The notes below the pieces were generated by a model. It saw only the letters and a list, made by a program, of their open reading frames with translations, had not been told where the DNA came from and did not search any database. A stretch of DNA of 64,000 bases, taken from the NCBI RefSeq assembly GCF_006352025.1, contig NZ_CP040936.1, forward strand, positions 62,001 through 126,000, in the 5' to 3' direction. The position numbers and the translations under genes are program-made. Shown piece by piece: positions 17,276 through 26,179 of this stretch. This DNA comes from Hymenobacter sp. DG01 (GTDB lineage: Bacteria > Bacteroidota > Bacteroidia > Cytophagales > Hymenobacteraceae). Position 1 is the stretch's first letter, and every line of letters starts with the position of its first letter.

Positions 17276-19630
17276 TTAAGTGGTTTCGGGCGAGGAAGCG
17301 TCGGGTGCCGGTTTGCGGCGGGGCGCCCGCGCCCGTGGCTTGGCTGGCTCCGGGGCAACAGGCGAAGCTTCCGGCGTTGCGGCGGGGGTAGGCTCAGGGG
17401 CCGTTGGTTTTGTTGCCGGCCGTCGAGGGGCGCGTTTGCGCACGGCCGTTGGCGGCTCACTCGCAGTGGTAGCAGGTGCTTCCGCAGGGCTTACCTCAGG
17501 TGCCGCCTTCGGTGCCGCTGCTTGCCGCTTGTTGCGGGGCTTCGGGGCGGGTTTCTGAACGGGAGCCGCTGCATCCGTAGCGGCTGATATATCAGTGGGC
17601 AGGGTAGGAGCGGGCGTCACGGGTGCGGCTTCGGGCTCTGCCACCTGTGAGGTAGTTTCAGCGGTTGGCGCTGCCTTACGGCTTCTCGGCGGCCGGGCAG
17701 CTTGGGCAGGCGCCGGCTTGCGGGAGCGGGTAGCACGCGTAGCAGCGGGCAAAGCAGCTTCCAGAGCCGCTGCGTCAGGAACATCTGCATCGGCTGGACC
17801 GGTAGGAGCTGGTGGCTCGGGTGCGGGAGCTGCTGCCTCGGGTTGGGGTTGTGCCGTTATGGCTGGCTCTGCGACAGTGGGCTCCGGCACTAAGGGTGTA
17901 GCAAGGATCTGGTTAGCTTCGGGGCGGGCCTTTTCTGAGATAGAGTCGTCCGATTCCAGGTCTTCTGCAGCATACAATGGCCGCCGGCCATTACGGCCAC
18001 CCGAGCGAGCTGGAGCGTCCTCCCGGGGTTCCCGGCGCCGGTTTCGGCTACGTCGGGCGAGCTTTTCCGGTGCAGTTTCAGTAGGTTCAGCAGAATCTGC
18101 AGGGGTAGCAGCTGGAGCTTCCTCCGTTTCTACCGTTTCCGGTTCGGAAGCTGGCAGCTGGCCTCGGCGCAGCTCGGCCTCAGTAATATAAAGCACCTCT
18201 GAGGTTGGCTCCAGGCTTATCGTTTCCTGCGGCTCTTCCAGGGGCGCCAAAGTAGCAGCAGTCACCTGAGCGGCCTCAGCTTCAGCAGCCAAACGGGCGT
18301 GCTTGCGCTTGGTACGCTTGGCTCCGCCTCTCGAGCGGCGTTTTTTCTTTTTCACCGGCTCTTCACCCTCAAAGAGTTCTGAGCCTGCTACGGCGTCAGT
18401 TGGCAAACTGGCTTCCTCTTCTTCATCCGTAGCCCCTGCCAGATAAGCGTGCTCATACGCCGAATCAGGCGTAATTTCCTCCTCTTCGGGTTCTTCTACC
18501 ACCTCTTCTTCGGATTCAATCAGTACACCCGCTCCCCGCCCAACAAGCGCAGCTGCTGCCCCAGCTTCTTCCTCGCCGAGGTCACCAATATCAATGCGTT
18601 CTTCGTCATCGAAGTCCTCCTCGGGCTCCGGCTCTGCGGGGGCAGGAGGAAGGGGTAGGGCGGCCAATTCCCGCTCTACGTGCAGCGTCTCCATCCGGAC
18701 ATCAGCTTGGCCGCTGAGCCGGCGCAGCCGCTCCAGCGTACCCTCCAGGAACTGTCGGTGTTCCGGGGCCGCCGCGTAGAGCGGCCGGTGTCCCAAGGCT
18801 TGCCGAATGGTTTCCCATTCCTTTTTGAACCGACCAAAAGCGGCATCAAAATACGTCCGGGTGAAACGCTCCCAGATATAGTTCTCGGCTACTTCCGATG
18901 GGTGCAGCATATCGGAGCTATAAAACCGATAGTCGCGCAAATCGTCCAGTAGAAGCTCGTATGCCGGGAAATAGGTGACATCAGGCAGTAAGTCACTCAG
19001 GTAATGACATGCCACCCGCAGCATCGACTTGCTGACCGAGTTGAGAACCAACGTATCCTTGACGTGCCGAACCGGGCTAACCGTCAGAATAAATCGCAGC
19101 CTGGGATTAATTCGCCGCAGATAGGCATGGGTTTCTGCCACGGCTGCGATAATCTCATCGGCGGTCAGCAGCTCCTTGTTAAACTTTTCGGCCGGTAGCT
19201 TGTGGCAGTTGCTGATAATTTCGTCGGTTTCGCGTAACCGGTAAGCGTAGGCGCTACCCAGCGTCAGCACTACTGCGTCGGCCGTAGCTAGAAATACGCC
19301 CGTCTCCCGCGTCAGGGTCTGGATATGCTGCAGTAGCTCCACCGGATTGTCGGCTCCTACTTCAGCGTGTAGGTCGTGACTCTGCCAGCGGCCCCGGGCC
19401 TCTACCAAGTGCTGCTGCCAGTCGGTGTCCTCTCCGGCGGCGGCCCGCAACAGTTTGCAGGCTGAAATAGGATTGAACACGGTACCAAAAGGGTTCACCA
19501 TGGTCGCAACCTTAAAGTCGCGCAGTCGGGATCCAATGGAGTCAGAAAAGCAGGAGCCTAGCGTCAGTACCCGCGCCGAGAGGGGCAGTTGTTGCGGGTG
19601 GGGCGTAAGCGGTAGTTCAGTACGAAACAT
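17276..19630 (-). CDS. GSCFA-domain protein with a long disordered, charged C-terminal tail
   Basis: A protein of 784 residues. The first 330 or so are a GSCFA domain, an SGNH-hydrolase-like fold named for its motif: VLTLGSCFSDSIGSRL at 22-37, NPFGTVFNPIS at about 46-56, and a late SSDMLHPSEVAENYIW block holding the Asp and His expected of this fold. The usual family length is about 320-340, so about 450 residues are extra. The tail is low complexity: an acidic region (EEDFDDEERIDIGD), a basic patch (KKKKRRSRGGAKRTKRKHAR), then Ala/Pro/Glu-rich sequence with repeated basic islets (PPRSRKAAP, KPRNKRQAAAPK, KPRARAPRRKPAPD) like histone H1 tails or AT-hook proteins. There is no signal peptide or membrane segment. 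Function is unknown. Confidence 0.9.
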   Translation of the reverse strand: MFRTELPLTPHPQQLPLSARVLTLGSCFSDSIGSRLRDFKVATMVNPFGTVFNPISACKLLRAAAGEDTDWQQHLVEARGRWQSHDLHAEVGADNPVELLQHIQTLTRETGVFLATADAVVLTLGSAYAYRLRETDEIISNCHKLPAEKFNKELLTADEIIAAVAETHAYLRRINPRLRFILTVSPVRHVKDTLVLNSVSKSMLRVACHYLSDLLPDVTYFPAYELLLDDLRDYRFYSSDMLHPSEVAENYIWERFTRTYFDAAFGRFKKEWETIRQALGHRPLYAAAPEHRQFLEGTLERLRRLSGQADVRMETLHVERELAALPLPPAPAEPEPEEDFDDEERIDIGDLGEEEAGAAAALVGRGAGVLIESEEEVVEEPEEEEITPDSAYEHAYLAGATDEEEEASLPTDAVAGSELFEGEEPVKKKKRRSRGGAKRTKRKHARLAAEAEAAQVTAATLAPLEEPQETISLEPTSEVLYITEAELRRGQLPASEPETVETEEAPAATPADSAEPTETAPEKLARRSRNRRREPREDAPARSGGRNGRRPLYAAEDLESDDSISEKARPEANQILATPLVPEPTVAEPAITAQPQPEAAAPAPEPPAPTGPADADVPDAAALEAALPAATRATRSRKPAPAQAARPPRSRKAAPTAETTSQVAEPEAAPVTPAPTLPTDISAATDAAAPVQKPAPKPRNKRQAAAPKAAPEVSPAEAPATTASEPPTAVRKRAPRRPATKPTAPEPTPAATPEASPVAPEPAKPRARAPRRKPAPDASSPETT

Positions 19631-19639
19631 TTCTATTAA

Positions 19640-20010
19640 TACGGCCTTTGGCGGGCCAACGGACAGGCAACCTACTCAACATCCCGCGTTCAGCCAAAAA
19701 GCAGCAGGTGCTACTCTTGGCTTCGCGTGCTGAGCAGTAGCCTAAAAAAGCAGGTTCCTAGACTTAGGGCGCCGAAGTTAGCGCAGGGAAGGAAATCGAA
19801 GCAGGCGCCAGAAGATATATTCGTCTTCGGCCGTTACCGGGTTACGCGTCGCACCGTCCTCCTGAATAAGCCTGTTGCCTTTTCGCTTTTGATGCTGATG
19901 AGAGAGGTAAAACTCTAAGCTGCCGCCGAAAACCCGATGGCACTTAGGTATATCTCGGTATGAAATGTCCTGTATAGCGGCACCATTTGCGAATGAAGTG
20001 CTATATGCCA
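19640..20010. other. Intergenic region without a supported gene
   Basis: About 445 bases separate the GSCFA gene from rplI. On the minus strand a frame covering 19778-20086 is open, but its only ATG lies inside rplI and it would run through the rplI terminator, so I do not call it. A near-consensus -7 box on the minus strand, TAACTTCG at 19773-19780, could drive the GSCFA gene with a leader of about 135 bases. Composition is more AT-rich than the flanking genes. Confidence 0.45.
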
Positions 20011-20014
20011 CTAT

Positions 20015-20052
20015 AAAAAACGCCCAACCACTGTAAAAGTAGTTGGGCGTTT
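20015..20052 (-). terminator. Terminator of the rpsF-rpsR-rplI operon
   Basis: An 11-bp stem (AAACGCCCAAC and its complement) around a 13-base loop, followed on the minus strand by a run of T, 24 bases beyond the rplI stop codon. Confidence 0.9.
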
Positions 20053-20075
20053 CCAGTTGTTTTACCGAGTGTGCC

Positions 20076-20519
20076 TTATTCGGCAACTACGTTGAAGTTC
20101 AGCTTGTGCTTTACTTCGCGGTGCAGGTCAACGGTAGCAGTGTAAGAACCTACTACGCTGGGCTCCGAGTCGAACGACACGCGCTTGCGGTCCACCTCGA
20201 TGCCTTTGGCTTTCAGGGCATCCGTCAGCTGCAGCGTGGTTACGCGGCCGAAGATTTTGCCGCTCTCGCCCACCTTAGCCGGAATATCCAGTACCACGTC
20301 ACCGATTTTGTCAGCTACCGCTTGCGCGTCAGCTTTCACTTTCTCGGCTTTGTGAGCAGCCTGACGTACGTTCTCAGCTACGATTTTCTTGTTGGATTTG
20401 TCGGCCAGAACAGCCAGACCCTGCGGGAGCAGGTAGTTACGGCCGTAGCCGGGCTTTACAGTAACAATGTCGTTCTTGTAGCCCAGGCCTTTAACGTCGT
20501 CTTTCAGAATTACTTCCAT
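20076..20519 (-). CDS. rplI: 50S ribosomal protein bL9
   Basis: A 147-residue ribosomal protein that binds 23S rRNA near the L1 stalk and reaches between ribosomes. The N-terminal domain has the conserved start MEVILKDDVKGLGYKNDIVTVKPGYGRNYLLPQ, followed by the long connecting helix (IVAENVRQAAHKAEKVKADAQ) and the C-terminal domain (IFGRVTTLQLTDAL). Length is typical (about 147-150). It is the last gene of an rpsF-rpsR-rplI operon, 21 bases after rpsR. Confidence 0.98.
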   Translation of the reverse strand: MEVILKDDVKGLGYKNDIVTVKPGYGRNYLLPQGLAVLADKSNKKIVAENVRQAAHKAEKVKADAQAVADKIGDVVLDIPAKVGESGKIFGRVTTLQLTDALKAKGIEVDRKRVSFDSEPSVVGSYTATVDLHREVKHKLNFNVVAE

Positions 20520-20540
20520 GTCAGTACTACGGTTGGCGGG

Positions 20541-20792
20541 TTACTTCAGCGAATCAGTTACGTAGGGCATCAGCGCCAGGTGGCGGGCTTTAGCTACGGC
20601 TTGCGCTACTTTGCGCTGAAACTTCAGGCTGGTGCCTGTGATGCGACGGGGCAGGATGCGGCCCTGCTCGTTCACGAACTTCAGCAGGAAGTTCGGGTCT
20701 TTGTAGTCTACGTACTTGATGCCGTTCTTCTGAAAGCGGCAGTATTTCTTGCGCGTATCCTGCTTGTGGATTTTTTCGTTGGCGAGGCTCAT
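20541..20792 (-). CDS. rpsR: 30S ribosomal protein bS18
   Basis: An 83-residue basic protein of the small subunit platform, which binds bS6 and 16S rRNA. Family features are KKYCRFQKNGIKYVDYKDPNFL and the closing block GRILPRRITGTSLKFQRKVAQAVAKARHLALMPYV. It lies 8 bases after rpsF and 21 before rplI in the minus-strand operon. No ssb gene is placed between rpsF and rpsR, the usual Bacteroidota order. Confidence 0.98.
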   Translation of the reverse strand: MSLANEKIHKQDTRKKYCRFQKNGIKYVDYKDPNFLLKFVNEQGRILPRRITGTSLKFQRKVAQAVAKARHLALMPYVTDSLK

Positions 20793-20800
20793 TTTCTTAA

Positions 20801-21175
20801 CTACTGGGCTACGGCTTCCGACTGTTTAGCTTTCTGCTGGTTCATCTCGCCTTTGCGACGACGCTCGGCGTACACTACAGCGTGCTTGTCCAGAACCGTG
20901 GTGAGGAAACGGATGATGCGCTCGTCGCGGCGGAAAGCCAGCTCCAGCGTGTCCACGATGTTTCCTTCGCCGGTGAACTCCACGAGGAAGTAATAACCGG
21001 TGTTCTTTTTCTGAATTGGGTACGCCAGCTTTTTGAGGCCCCAAGCTTCAGTGTTGATGATGTCGGCGCCATTTTCCTTAAGCACCTGCGAGAACTTCTC
21101 GACCGTCTCTTGCACCTGACCCTCGTTCAGTACGGGAGTCAAAATGAAGACCGTCTCGTAATTTCTTACTGCCAT
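20801..21175 (-). CDS. rpsF: 30S ribosomal protein bS6
   Basis: A 124-residue protein that pairs with bS18 on the small subunit. It shows [28 protein letters not shown], the middle segment [27 protein letters not shown], and [29 protein letters not shown], with a Gln/Ala-rich end. First gene of the ribosomal operon; an exact -7 promoter box lies 41-48 bases upstream. It is divergent from the respiratory operon, with which it shares a 378-base intergenic region. Confidence 0.98.
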   Translation of the reverse strand: MAVRNYETVFILTPVLNEGQVQETVEKFSQVLKENGADIINTEAWGLKKLAYPIQKKNTGYYFLVEFTGEGNIVDTLELAFRRDERIIRFLTTVLDKHAVVYAERRRKGEMNQQKAKQSEAVAQ

Positions 21176-21215
21176 TACGACGGGGTGAAAATTGTGTGAA
21201 AAACTAAATGAGGGG

Positions 21216-21223
21216 CAAAGATA
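21216..21223 (-). promoter_or_regulatory. Bacteroidota -7 promoter box for rpsF-rpsR-rplI
   Basis: TATCTTTG on the minus strand, followed by CCCC, an exact TAnnTTTG match. The predicted transcription start is near 21209, giving a leader of about 35 bases before the rpsF ATG. The -33 element is not clear. Confidence 0.7.
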
Positions 21224-21475
21224 ACAGGATTTGTTGCAAGTACCATTGCGTGGCTATACTTTACTTAAATAAACCACTGAAACTGATAATTAGCACTATG
21301 TGGGTGAAACTTTCTGGCTTGCAATGAGTTGAAAAATCGGGTGAAGCTGCTTTGCTATAGTGAGTATAGGTCCTGGGTTTAGCAAACCATCCTTCATCCT
21401 GTTCAGGTAGAGGCGGGCAGCAATTTTAGAATGATTCTAAGCTAGCTGGGCCAGCCGAAAATTAGCCAAAGCGGG
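21224..21475. other. Divergent intergenic region between ribosomal and respiratory operons
   Basis: The space between rpsF (minus) and actA (plus) is 378 bases long and AT-rich. Apart from the two promoters at its ends I see no gene, palindrome or known riboswitch in it. Confidence 0.5.
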
Positions 21476-21506
21476 TTTGTTCTCTGGGTTTCCCGACCTA
21501 CATTTG
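21476..21506 (+). promoter_or_regulatory. Promoter of the actABCDEF-cox operon
   Basis: TTTG at 21476-21479 and TACATTTG at 21499-21506 are separated by 19 bases. Both match the Bacteroidota housekeeping promoter (-33 TTTG, -7 TAnnTTTG) exactly, the best promoter in the window. The expected start near 21512 leaves a leader of about 40 bases before the ATG of actA. Confidence 0.82.
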
Positions 21507-21553
21507 TGGCCTTGAAGCACCCCCGCGTTTCTTTTTTCCAGTCAAATTGTGCT

Positions 21554-22903
21554 ATGAATAGCATCCGACTTCGTCCCCTTTCCCGCCTTTTTCTCGCTCT
21601 TTTCCTGACCGTTGCTACCATTGGTGAATCTTTGGCGCAAGCGGTTGGATCGGCTCCGGCCGTGAGCAAGGAAGGTGTGGCCCCCGGCGCTACGGCTGCC
21701 GCAACTCCCGCCACGGCGGCCGCTCCCGCTGCCGGCGGTGGCGACGCTGCTGCTATTGCAGCCGGCGATGCTCTCTTCAAAGGTAACTGTGCCCAGTGCC
21801 ACGCCGTGAACGAGGTGGTGGTAGGCCCGGCCCTCGCTGGTATCTCCAAACGCCGGCCTATGTCCTGGATCATTCCTTGGGTAAAGAACTCAAGCAAAAT
21901 GGTTGCCAGCGGCGACGAGTACTCGGTGAAAATATTCAACCAGTACTCCAAGCAGCAGATGCCCAGCTTCCAGCTGTCTGATCAGGAAATCACTTCTATC
22001 GTTGCGTGGGTAACCTCGCAGGAAGGTAAGGCTACTGGCCCTAATGACAATGCCAATGGTACCGGCATCAAGCCCGGTGAGCAAGGCCCTGCTGGTGGCG
22101 CTGATACCGCTGAGGCTGGCGCCGGTAAGTACATGAACGTATTGCTGATTGTGCTGGTAGTAGTACTGATTGTACTGGTAGTAACCCTGGTTATTATCGC
22201 CAACATCATGAAAGATGTGCTCCGTGGCCGCAAGGACCTGGATGGTCGCGACCGGGAGATACTGGAGCAGCGTTTCGACTTCTCGAAGATTTACAAGTCA
22301 ACTGCAGTTCGTGCCATTGTAGGGGTTGTATTCGTGCTGGCTGTGCTGTACGAATCTATCCAGGGTGCCATGGGGGTAGGCCTGCAGCAGGGCTACCAGC
22401 CCACGCAGCCGATTGCCTTCTCTCACAAGCTGCACGCTGGTGAGCACCAGATTAACTGCGCCTACTGCCACACCTCGGTATATAAGAGCAAGTCGGCCAA
22501 CATTCCTTCGGCCAACATCTGCATGAACTGCCATTCGCAGATCAAAACGGAGTCGCCGGAAATCAAGAAGATCTACCGTGCCATTGAGCGGAAGCAGCCC
22601 ATTCAGTGGGTTCGTATCCACAACCTGCCTGATCTGGCTTACTTCAACCACTCGCAGCACACGCAGGTTGGCGGCATTGAGTGCCAAACCTGCCACGGTC
22701 CTATCCAGAACATGGACGTAGTATATCAGTACTCGCCCCTGACTATGGGCTGGTGCATTAACTGCCACCGCGAAACTCCGCTGAATACCAAAGGCAATGG
22801 CTATTACGACAACCTCGTGAAACTGCACGACAAGTCGAATGGAGCCGTTCCGTTCACGGTTTCTTCGAACGGCGGTACTGAGTGCTCGAAGTGCCACTAC
22901 TAG
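21554..22903 (+). CDS. actA: Alternative complex III subunit ActA, multiheme cytochrome c
   Basis: The cytochrome subunit of alternative complex III, a quinol:cytochrome c oxidoreductase that replaces the bc1 complex. The protein has 449 residues from the ATG at 21554, with a signal-like start (LFLALFLTVATIGESLAQA). There are six CxxCH heme sites: CAQCH near residue 79 in a small monoheme-type domain, then CAYCH, CMNCH, CQTCH, CINCH and CSKCH in the C-terminal pentaheme part. Two hydrophobic segments lie between (YMNVLLIVLVVVLIVLVVTL and AIVGVVFVLAVLYESI). The frame extends upstream to a GTG at 21506, but that codon overlaps the -7 promoter box, so the ATG is preferred. First gene of the operon. 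Confidence 0.95.
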   Translation: MNSIRLRPLSRLFLALFLTVATIGESLAQAVGSAPAVSKEGVAPGATAAATPATAAAPAAGGGDAAAIAAGDALFKGNCAQCHAVNEVVVGPALAGISKRRPMSWIIPWVKNSSKMVASGDEYSVKIFNQYSKQQMPSFQLSDQEITSIVAWVTSQEGKATGPNDNANGTGIKPGEQGPAGGADTAEAGAGKYMNVLLIVLVVVLIVLVVTLVIIANIMKDVLRGRKDLDGRDREILEQRFDFSKIYKSTAVRAIVGVVFVLAVLYESIQGAMGVGLQQGYQPTQPIAFSHKLHAGEHQINCAYCHTSVYKSKSANIPSANICMNCHSQIKTESPEIKKIYRAIERKQPIQWVRIHNLPDLAYFNHSQHTQVGGIECQTCHGPIQNMDVVYQYSPLTMGWCINCHRETPLNTKGNGYYDNLVKLHDKSNGAVPFTVSSNGGTECSKCHY

Positions 22904-22912
22904 TATTACCCA

Positions 22913-22969
22913 GGGCTTAAGTCCCATCAGGCTTGGAATAACTGACCGGGCCTGATGGGGTTTAAGCCC
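22913..22969 (+). promoter_or_regulatory. Stem-loop between actA and actB
   Basis: Outer arms GGGCTTAA and TTAAGCCC and inner arms CCCATCAGGC and GCCTGATGGG form a long two-part stem just after the actA stop codon. It has no T run, so it more likely stabilises the mRNA end or sets processing than terminates transcription. Confidence 0.65.
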
Positions 22970-23060
22970 TCATTTTCCTCTAAAAAAAGCTTGCTTAGAG
23001 ACTGTCCCGCCCAACAAGTGACGTCCCTAAGTCTCTAAGACCCTAAGTTCCAAAAACACG

Positions 23061-26000
23061 ATGCAAGAGTCGCCTAAGTACTGGAAGGGAGTTGAGGAAC
23101 TGGAGAACTCGCCGGAGTTTGTGAAGAATGCACTCACTGAGTTTGCTGACTTCTTGCCGGTGAAGGACTCCAATGGCGGCGCCGATGCTACCATTGCGCC
23201 GCGCCGAGACTTCCTCAAACTGATGGGCTTCGGTATTGCCGCTGCCACCCTCGCTAGCTGCGAAGCCCCCGTCCGGAAGGCTATTCCCTACCTCAACAAA
23301 CCTGAAGAGGTTGATCCGGGTATTGCCAACTTCTACGCTTCTACTTTTTTCAACGGCCAAGACTATAACAGCCTCTTGGTGAAAACCCGTGAGGGTCGTC
23401 CGATTAAGTTCGAAGGAAACCCCGAGTCTCCGGTTACCCGAGGTGGTCTGTCGGCTCGGGCTCAAGCCGTGGTGCTCAGCCTCTACGATGGCGGCCGTCT
23501 GCAGCACTTCGCCAAGAAGGGTGCTAAGATCGACAAAGACCAGCTGGACCAGGAAGTGCGCAATGCACTGGCCGGTGCGGGTCGCATTGCCATTGTTTCG
23601 CCTACTATCATCAGCCCTTCCACAAAGAAGGTTATTGCTGAATTTGCTGGTCGTTTTGCTGGTACTGAGCACGTCATGTATGACGTGAACTCTGCATCGG
23701 GTCTGCTGCGTGCCAATGGTGGTGTACTACCAGCCTATGACTTCAGCAAGGCAGATGTAATTGTGAGCTTCGGTGCTGACTTCCTGGGAACCTGGTTGTC
23801 GCCAGTGGAGTACGCTCGCCAGTATATTACTAATCGGAAGGTTTCGAAGGAGAAGCAGACGATGTCTCGTCACTTCCAGTTCGAAAGCAACATGAGCCTG
23901 ACTGGCTCTAATTCCGATGTGCGGGTACCACTGAAACCCTCAGAAATGGGAGAGGCGGTACTGGCTGTTTACAATGCCGTAGTTGGCGGTGGCAGCGCCT
24001 CCTCATATAGCAACAAACAGCTGCAGACAGCAGCTGCTGAGCTGAAGCGCGCCGGTGCCCGGGGTCTGGTGGTATCGGGGTCAAATGATCCGGCCGTACA
24101 GACGCTGGTCACCGCTATCAACCAAGCACTCGGCTCGGCCGCAGTTGATGTAGCTAACCCGTCCTACATCCGTCAAGGCGACGATGCCCGGATGAGCCGT
24201 TTGCTGCGTGACATCAATAGTGGTCAGGTAGGCGCCGTGATTTTCTATCACGCCAACCCGGTATTCGACCACCCCATGGGCGCTGACTTAGCAGCGGCTC
24301 TGAAGGCAGGTAAAGTACGTACGACGATTTCGTTGAACGACCGTCTGGATGAAACCGGTGAACTGTGCACCTATGCTGCTCCTGACCATCACTTCCTGGA
24401 GTCGTGGAACGATTACGAACCGAAGCGCGGCTTCCTGAGCTTAGCTCAACCTGTAATTACGCCCTTGTTCGCAACGCGTCAGGCTCAGGATTCTCTCCTG
24501 ACCTGGGCCGGTAACCCTACCACCTACTATAACTACCTCCGCAACCAGTGGAAAGGTGTATTGGGCGGCGACTTCAACAAAGCCTGGGATAAAGCCGTCC
24601 ATGACGGAGTTGCTACCGGCACAGCTACTGCGGCCCCTGCCGCACAAGTGGCTCCCGCACTTGACGTGACTGGTGCCATTAGTGCTATCAAGTCGGCTCC
24701 CAAGCCTTCAGGTATTGAACTGGCCGTCTATGAAAAAGTAGGTATTGGTAATGGCTCTAACCTGTTTGCTAACAACCCTTGGCTGCAGGAGCTTCCGGAT
24801 CCGGTAACTAAAGCTACCTGGGGTAACTATGTAACTGTACCGCGTGCTTACGCTGCCGCCCAGAAATGGGAGCAGGGGGATGTAGTAACGGTAACGGCAA
24901 ACGGTAAGTCCATTCAACTGCCCGTTTTGATCCAGCCGGGTCAGGCTGCAGGTACAATTGGTATTGCCCTGGGCTACGGTCGCACCAACGCTGGTAAAGT
25001 AGGCAACGACCTTGGCAAAAACGTGCTGCCGTTGTTAGGCATGCGCAATGATGCTATCAACTACGTTGCTTCGGTTACCCTGGCTGCTACCGGTACTCAG
25101 GAGCCAATTGCCCAGACGCAGACTCACCACACCATCATGGACCGCAAGCAAGTGGTTCAGGAGGCTACGCTTAAGCAATACATCGAGAATCCGAAAGAGG
25201 TAACGGAATACGAGAAGATTTCGACTCCCGATGGCCTGGAGAAACCAAACAAAGTTTCTCTGTGGCAGGATTACGAGTACAAGAATCACCACTGGGGTAT
25301 GGCCATCGACCTCAACTCATGCATTGGCTGCGGCTCTTGCGTGATTGGGTGTCAGGCTGAAAACAACGTAGCTGTAGTTGGTAAGCAGGAAGTAATCAAC
25401 CGTCGTGAAATGCACTGGATGCGTATCGACCGGTATTACAGCTCTAACCACCACAAAACGGAGTTCGAGACAGAAGGCAAGCTGGATACATACGCTGCAA
25501 TGGAGGACCCCTCGGAGAATCCGCAGGTTATTTTCCAACCCATGCTATGCCAGCACTGCAACCACGCTCCTTGCGAAACAGTGTGCCCCGTACTGGCAAC
25601 TACCCACAGTTCGGAAGGTCTCAACCAGATGACCTATAACCGTTGCGTAGGTACACGCTATTGCGCGAACAACTGCCCGTACAAGGTTCGTCGTTTCAAC
25701 TGGTTCTCGTACTACTCGAACGAGAAGTTTGAAACCGTAAACGGCCATATGTTCACTGATCTTGGTCGTATGGTGCTGAACCCGGATGTAACGGTTCGGG
25801 CCCGCGGGGTAATGGAGAAGTGCTCGTTCTGCGTGCAGCGTATCCAACTCGGCAAGCTGGAGGCTAAGAAGCAGAAGCGTCGCCCGCAAGATGGGGAAGT
25901 TGTTTCTGCCTGTGCTCAGTCTTGCCCCACCCAAGCCATCGTGTTTGGTGATATGCGCGACCCCAATTCCCGCATCTCGCAAATCCTGCGTCGCGAAGAT

Positions 26001-26102
26001 GGTGAACGTGCTTTCCACGTGCTCGACTCCATCAACGTGCAGCCGAATGTCACGTACCTGACGAAAATCCGGAACACGGAGTCGTCAGAGTTTAATGCCT
26101 AG
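23061..26102 (+). CDS. actB: Alternative complex III subunit ActB (molybdopterin-oxidoreductase-like fused to Fe-S ferredoxin)
   Basis: A large peripheral subunit of 1013 residues that carries iron-sulfur clusters next to the cytochromes. A twin-arginine motif ([13 protein letters not shown] at 47-59) is followed by ASCEAP, so it is probably Tat-exported and lipid-anchored at Cys67. Residues of about 80-690 form the molybdopterin-enzyme-like domain, which in known ActB lacks the cofactor. From about 740 the ferredoxin part holds four cysteine groups: [35 protein letters not shown] and CSFCVQRI, with a final CAQSCP. Length and order fit the fused B1-B2 type known from Rhodothermus and Flavobacterium. 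Confidence 0.96.
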   Translation: MQESPKYWKGVEELENSPEFVKNALTEFADFLPVKDSNGGADATIAPRRDFLKLMGFGIAAATLASCEAPVRKAIPYLNKPEEVDPGIANFYASTFFNGQDYNSLLVKTREGRPIKFEGNPESPVTRGGLSARAQAVVLSLYDGGRLQHFAKKGAKIDKDQLDQEVRNALAGAGRIAIVSPTIISPSTKKVIAEFAGRFAGTEHVMYDVNSASGLLRANGGVLPAYDFSKADVIVSFGADFLGTWLSPVEYARQYITNRKVSKEKQTMSRHFQFESNMSLTGSNSDVRVPLKPSEMGEAVLAVYNAVVGGGSASSYSNKQLQTAAAELKRAGARGLVVSGSNDPAVQTLVTAINQALGSAAVDVANPSYIRQGDDARMSRLLRDINSGQVGAVIFYHANPVFDHPMGADLAAALKAGKVRTTISLNDRLDETGELCTYAAPDHHFLESWNDYEPKRGFLSLAQPVITPLFATRQAQDSLLTWAGNPTTYYNYLRNQWKGVLGGDFNKAWDKAVHDGVATGTATAAPAAQVAPALDVTGAISAIKSAPKPSGIELAVYEKVGIGNGSNLFANNPWLQELPDPVTKATWGNYVTVPRAYAAAQKWEQGDVVTVTANGKSIQLPVLIQPGQAAGTIGIALGYGRTNAGKVGNDLGKNVLPLLGMRNDAINYVASVTLAATGTQEPIAQTQTHHTIMDRKQVVQEATLKQYIENPKEVTEYEKISTPDGLEKPNKVSLWQDYEYKNHHWGMAIDLNSCIGCGSCVIGCQAENNVAVVGKQEVINRREMHWMRIDRYYSSNHHKTEFETEGKLDTYAAMEDPSENPQVIFQPMLCQHCNHAPCETVCPVLATTHSSEGLNQMTYNRCVGTRYCANNCPYKVRRFNWFSYYSNEKFETVNGHMFTDLGRMVLNPDVTVRARGVMEKCSFCVQRIQLGKLEAKKQKRRPQDGEVVSACAQSCPTQAIVFGDMRDPNSRISQILRREDGERAFHVLDSINVQPNVTYLTKIRNTESSEFNA

Positions 26103-26115
26103 AAATTGAGCCACG

Positions 26116-26154
26116 GGGGAGGGTAGGAGCGCCCACTGCACTGCTACCCTCCCC
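26116..26154 (+). promoter_or_regulatory. Stem-loop between actB and actC
   Basis: GGGGAGGGTAG pairs perfectly with CTACCCTCCCC around a 17-base loop, in the 77-base gap between actB and actC. There is no T run. It probably stabilises or processes the mRNA rather than terminating it. Confidence 0.7.
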
Positions 26155-26179
26155 ATCTACTCCTTTAAGTCCAAAAACT

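Noticed and set aside
17276..18600. Possible repeats or CRISPR-like pattern
   Set aside because: The repetition comes from Ala/Pro/Lys-rich coding sequence of the GSCFA tail, with no constant repeat length or spacers.
19778..20086. Minus-strand open frame of 102 codons next to rplI
   Set aside because: Its only ATG lies inside rplI and the frame runs through the rplI terminator; no homology or signal is visible.
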